Source: Zoogloeaceae bacterium | GTDB taxonomy: Bacteria > Pseudomonadota > Gammaproteobacteria > Burkholderiales > Rhodocyclaceae | Length of the DNA stretch: 7,105 nt | Reading direction: 5' to 3' | NCBI GenBank assembly: GCA_031281985.1 | Contig: JAITEO010000151.1 | Coordinates: 1-7,105, forward strand | In this document: in pieces, positions 5,788 through 7,105 of the stretch | Layout of the letters: every line of letters begins with the position of its first letter | How positions within the stretch are numbered: position 1 is the first letter of the stretch | The notes under the pieces: model-generated | Database searches by the model: none | Seen by the model: the letters and a program-made list of their open reading frames with translations, nothing else | Told to the model about the DNA's origin: nothing | Position numbers and translations under genes: made by a program

Positions 5788-6930
5788 ATGCAGCCGGTGT
5801 CTTCGCGTGAGCCGTTTGACGCCGCCATTCTGATGGGGCGTTTCCAGCCTTTTCACCATGCGCATGCCGCCTTGTTGCGGGCGGCGCTGGTGCGCGCCGG
5901 ACGTGTGCTGGTGGTGTTGGGGTCGGCTTTTGCGGCAAGAAACATCCGCAATCCCTTTACGGAAAAAGAGCGCGCGATGATGATCCGTGCCAGCCTGGGT
6001 GCGCGCGCGGCGCGGCGCGTGTCATTCGTCTGCGTGCGCGATTATTATGACGATCGACGCTGGGCGGTGGCGGTGGCGCGCCGCGCGCAGGAAGAGATGC
6101 AGGAACAGGGCGTTTCTCCCGGCGCGCGCGTTGCGCTCGTCGGCTTTCACAAGGACGCTTCCAGCAACTATCTGCACTTTTTTCCGCAATGGTCACTGCT
6201 GACGCTGGAACGCCAGGGCGACCTCAACGCCAGCGCCATCCGCCGGATGTACTTTACCCAGGAGGCGGACGCCTCCTGGTCGGCGCTTCTCCCGCCCGCC
6301 GTCGCCCGCTTTCTCGAAGACTGGCGCGCAAGCGCCGATTTCGCCGCCATGCAGGAAGAATACCAGGCGGTCATCGCCTATCGGCAAAAATGGGGCGCAG
6401 GCCCCTTCGTGACGCTGGACGCGCTGGTGACGGCAGCGGGACACGCGCTGCTGGTGCGGCGCAAGAACGCGCCGGGACGCGGCCTGTGGGCAATCCCCGG
6501 CGGTTTCCTCGAAGGACGGGAACGGCTCTGCCAGGGCGCGCTGCGGGAACTGAAGGAAGAAACCGGACTGGACGCGCCGGATGCCGAAATCATGCACGCC
6601 CTGCGCGCAACCGCGGTCTTCGATCATCCCGACCGCAGCACGCGCGGGCGCATCCTCACACACGCGCACTGGTTCGCCCTGCCGCTCGCCACGCCCCCCG
6701 CCGTCCACGGCGCGGACGACGCCGCCGAAGCCCGCTGGTTTTCCATCGACGAACTGCCCGCCATGGAGACGGAACTGTTCGAGGATCACTTCCACATCCT
6801 CGACCACTTTTTATGCTTCGGGGGGCAGGAAGCAGGAATCAGGGATCAGGAATCAGGAATCAGGGATCAGGAATCAGGAATCAGGGATCAGGAATCAGAA
6901 GAAGCAAACCGCGCGCATACTGGCAACTGA
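5788..6930 (+). CDS. nadM: Bifunctional NMN adenylyltransferase / Nudix hydrolase (ADP-ribose pyrophosphatase type)
   Basis: The N-terminal domain (about 11-180) joins NMN and ATP to form NAD; the C-terminal Nudix domain (about 205-345) probably hydrolyses ADP-ribose, as in the NadM-Nudix enzymes of Francisella and Synechocystis. Visible motifs: GRFQPFHHAH at 17-26, RNPFTEKER at 54-62, VGFHKDASSNYLHFFPQW at 118-135, and NASAIRRMYF at 147-156, which takes the ISSTxxR role. A complete Nudix box is at 239-261 (G239, E245, R253, E254, E257, E258, G260). The nucleotidyltransferase HxGH motif reads HHAH, with Ala replacing Gly. Family homology ends near residue 346. Residues 350-370 are three copies of GIRDQES encoded by a heptamer array, followed by ten residues, so the tail is repeat-derived. 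The start is ATG 5788 or, better spaced from the GGAGGA, GTG 5797. It stands alone behind a repeat. Confidence 0.92.
   Translation: MQPVSSREPFDAAILMGRFQPFHHAHAALLRAALVRAGRVLVVLGSAFAARNIRNPFTEKERAMMIRASLGARAARRVSFVCVRDYYDDRRWAVAVARRAQEEMQEQGVSPGARVALVGFHKDASSNYLHFFPQWSLLTLERQGDLNASAIRRMYFTQEADASWSALLPPAVARFLEDWRASADFAAMQEEYQAVIAYRQKWGAGPFVTLDALVTAAGHALLVRRKNAPGRGLWAIPGGFLEGRERLCQGALRELKEETGLDAPDAEIMHALRATAVFDHPDRSTRGRILTHAHWFALPLATPPAVHGADDAAEARWFSIDELPAMETELFEDHFHILDHFLCFGGQEAGIRDQESGIRDQESGIRDQESEEANRAHTGN
6826..6902 (+). repeat. CAG-anchored heptamer array inside the 3' end of nadM (11 units, 21-nt super-period)
   Basis: Eleven units in perfect register: CAGGAAG, then CAGGAAT and CAGGGAT variants, then CAGAAGA. 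From 6835 to 6897 the pattern is three identical 21-nt blocks, each encoding GIRDQES in the nadM frame. The period of 7 is not a multiple of 3, so all three + frames are open through it, whereas the - strand (TGATTCC) has stops in every frame. Confidence 0.95.
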
Positions 6931-6981
6931 CGGGTGCAATTAAAAGTGGAAGAACCAAACGAAGTCCCGCCACTCGCTGTC

Positions 6982-7010
6982 CTCTTTCCCCCAATCCTTT
7001 GGGGGAGAGG
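6982..7010. other. Strong imperfect hairpin downstream of nadM
   Basis: CCCCCAA (6988-6994) pairs with TTGGGGG (6999-7005) around a TCCT loop, and the flanks CTCTTT and AGAG extend the stem with T-A, T-G and C-G pairs. It resembles a REP-type hairpin. No T-run follows it, so a Rho-independent terminator is not supported. The rest of 6931-7105 shows no gene; a second small hairpin CCCGCT-CCA-AGCGGG lies at 7088-7102 near the window end. Confidence 0.5.
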
Positions 7011-7105
7011 GTGGTCCGGCAGGGACAGGAGCGCAAGGGGGCGGCACGGCGCGTTGTCAGGGCTTTTGGGAAAGTGCAGCCTGCAAGCCCGCTCCAAGCG
7101 GGGAG

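Noticed and set aside
6826..6902. CRISPR array
   Set aside because: Units are 7 nt with no spacers; no cas gene is present.
6888..7097. Small - strand gene at the right end of the window
   Set aside because: It overlaps the end of nadM and a hairpin, with no ribosome binding site or recognisable protein features.

Overview
The window is GC-rich, almost fully coding DNA with six genes, all on the + strand. Protein content and gene order (RNase HII next to a SpoU methyltransferase, succinylated DAP enzyme DapD, twitching-motility ATPase PilU, PepP-type aminopeptidase, fused NadM-Nudix enzyme) suggest a Gram-negative proteobacterium, most likely a betaproteobacterium. The lineage is inferred from gene content and protein character, not from a marker gene.

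Layout: 1-104 is the right part of a G-rich composite repeat. rnhB (130-762) overlaps a TrmH/SpoU-family RNA methyltransferase (756-1550) by 7 nt, so these two look like one operon, probably the tail of a longer one entering from the left. 1551-2108 has no gene. It is a mosaic of heptamer arrays, small hairpins and a full composite repeat, ending in a TATAAT box before dapD (2109-2948). pilU (3003-4190) and pepP (4273-5604) follow in the same direction. A third, half-length composite repeat with a heptamer array fills 5637-5739. The bifunctional nadM-nudix gene (5788-6930) has a 3' end that is itself a heptamer array. 6931-7105 has no gene but contains another strong hairpin.

The genes are housekeeping or well-known accessory functions: RNA removal from DNA, RNA methylation, lysine/peptidoglycan precursor synthesis, pilus retraction, peptide trimming and NAD salvage. 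They do not form one pathway. The less expected content lies between them. One rule links five separate arrays: a 7-nt period with CAG at the start of nearly every unit (CAGNNNN). Two arrays reach into gene ends: one forms a GIRDQES x3 tail on the NadM-Nudix protein, and the other appears to supply the stop codon of the methyltransferase. A composite hairpin/G-quadruplex element occurs three times in the same orientation, and two copies show a compensatory base-pair change in a long-range stem. In the third copy the right half is replaced by a heptamer array that starts at a conserved CAGG. I see no CRISPR, tRNA, rRNA, transposase or defence system.
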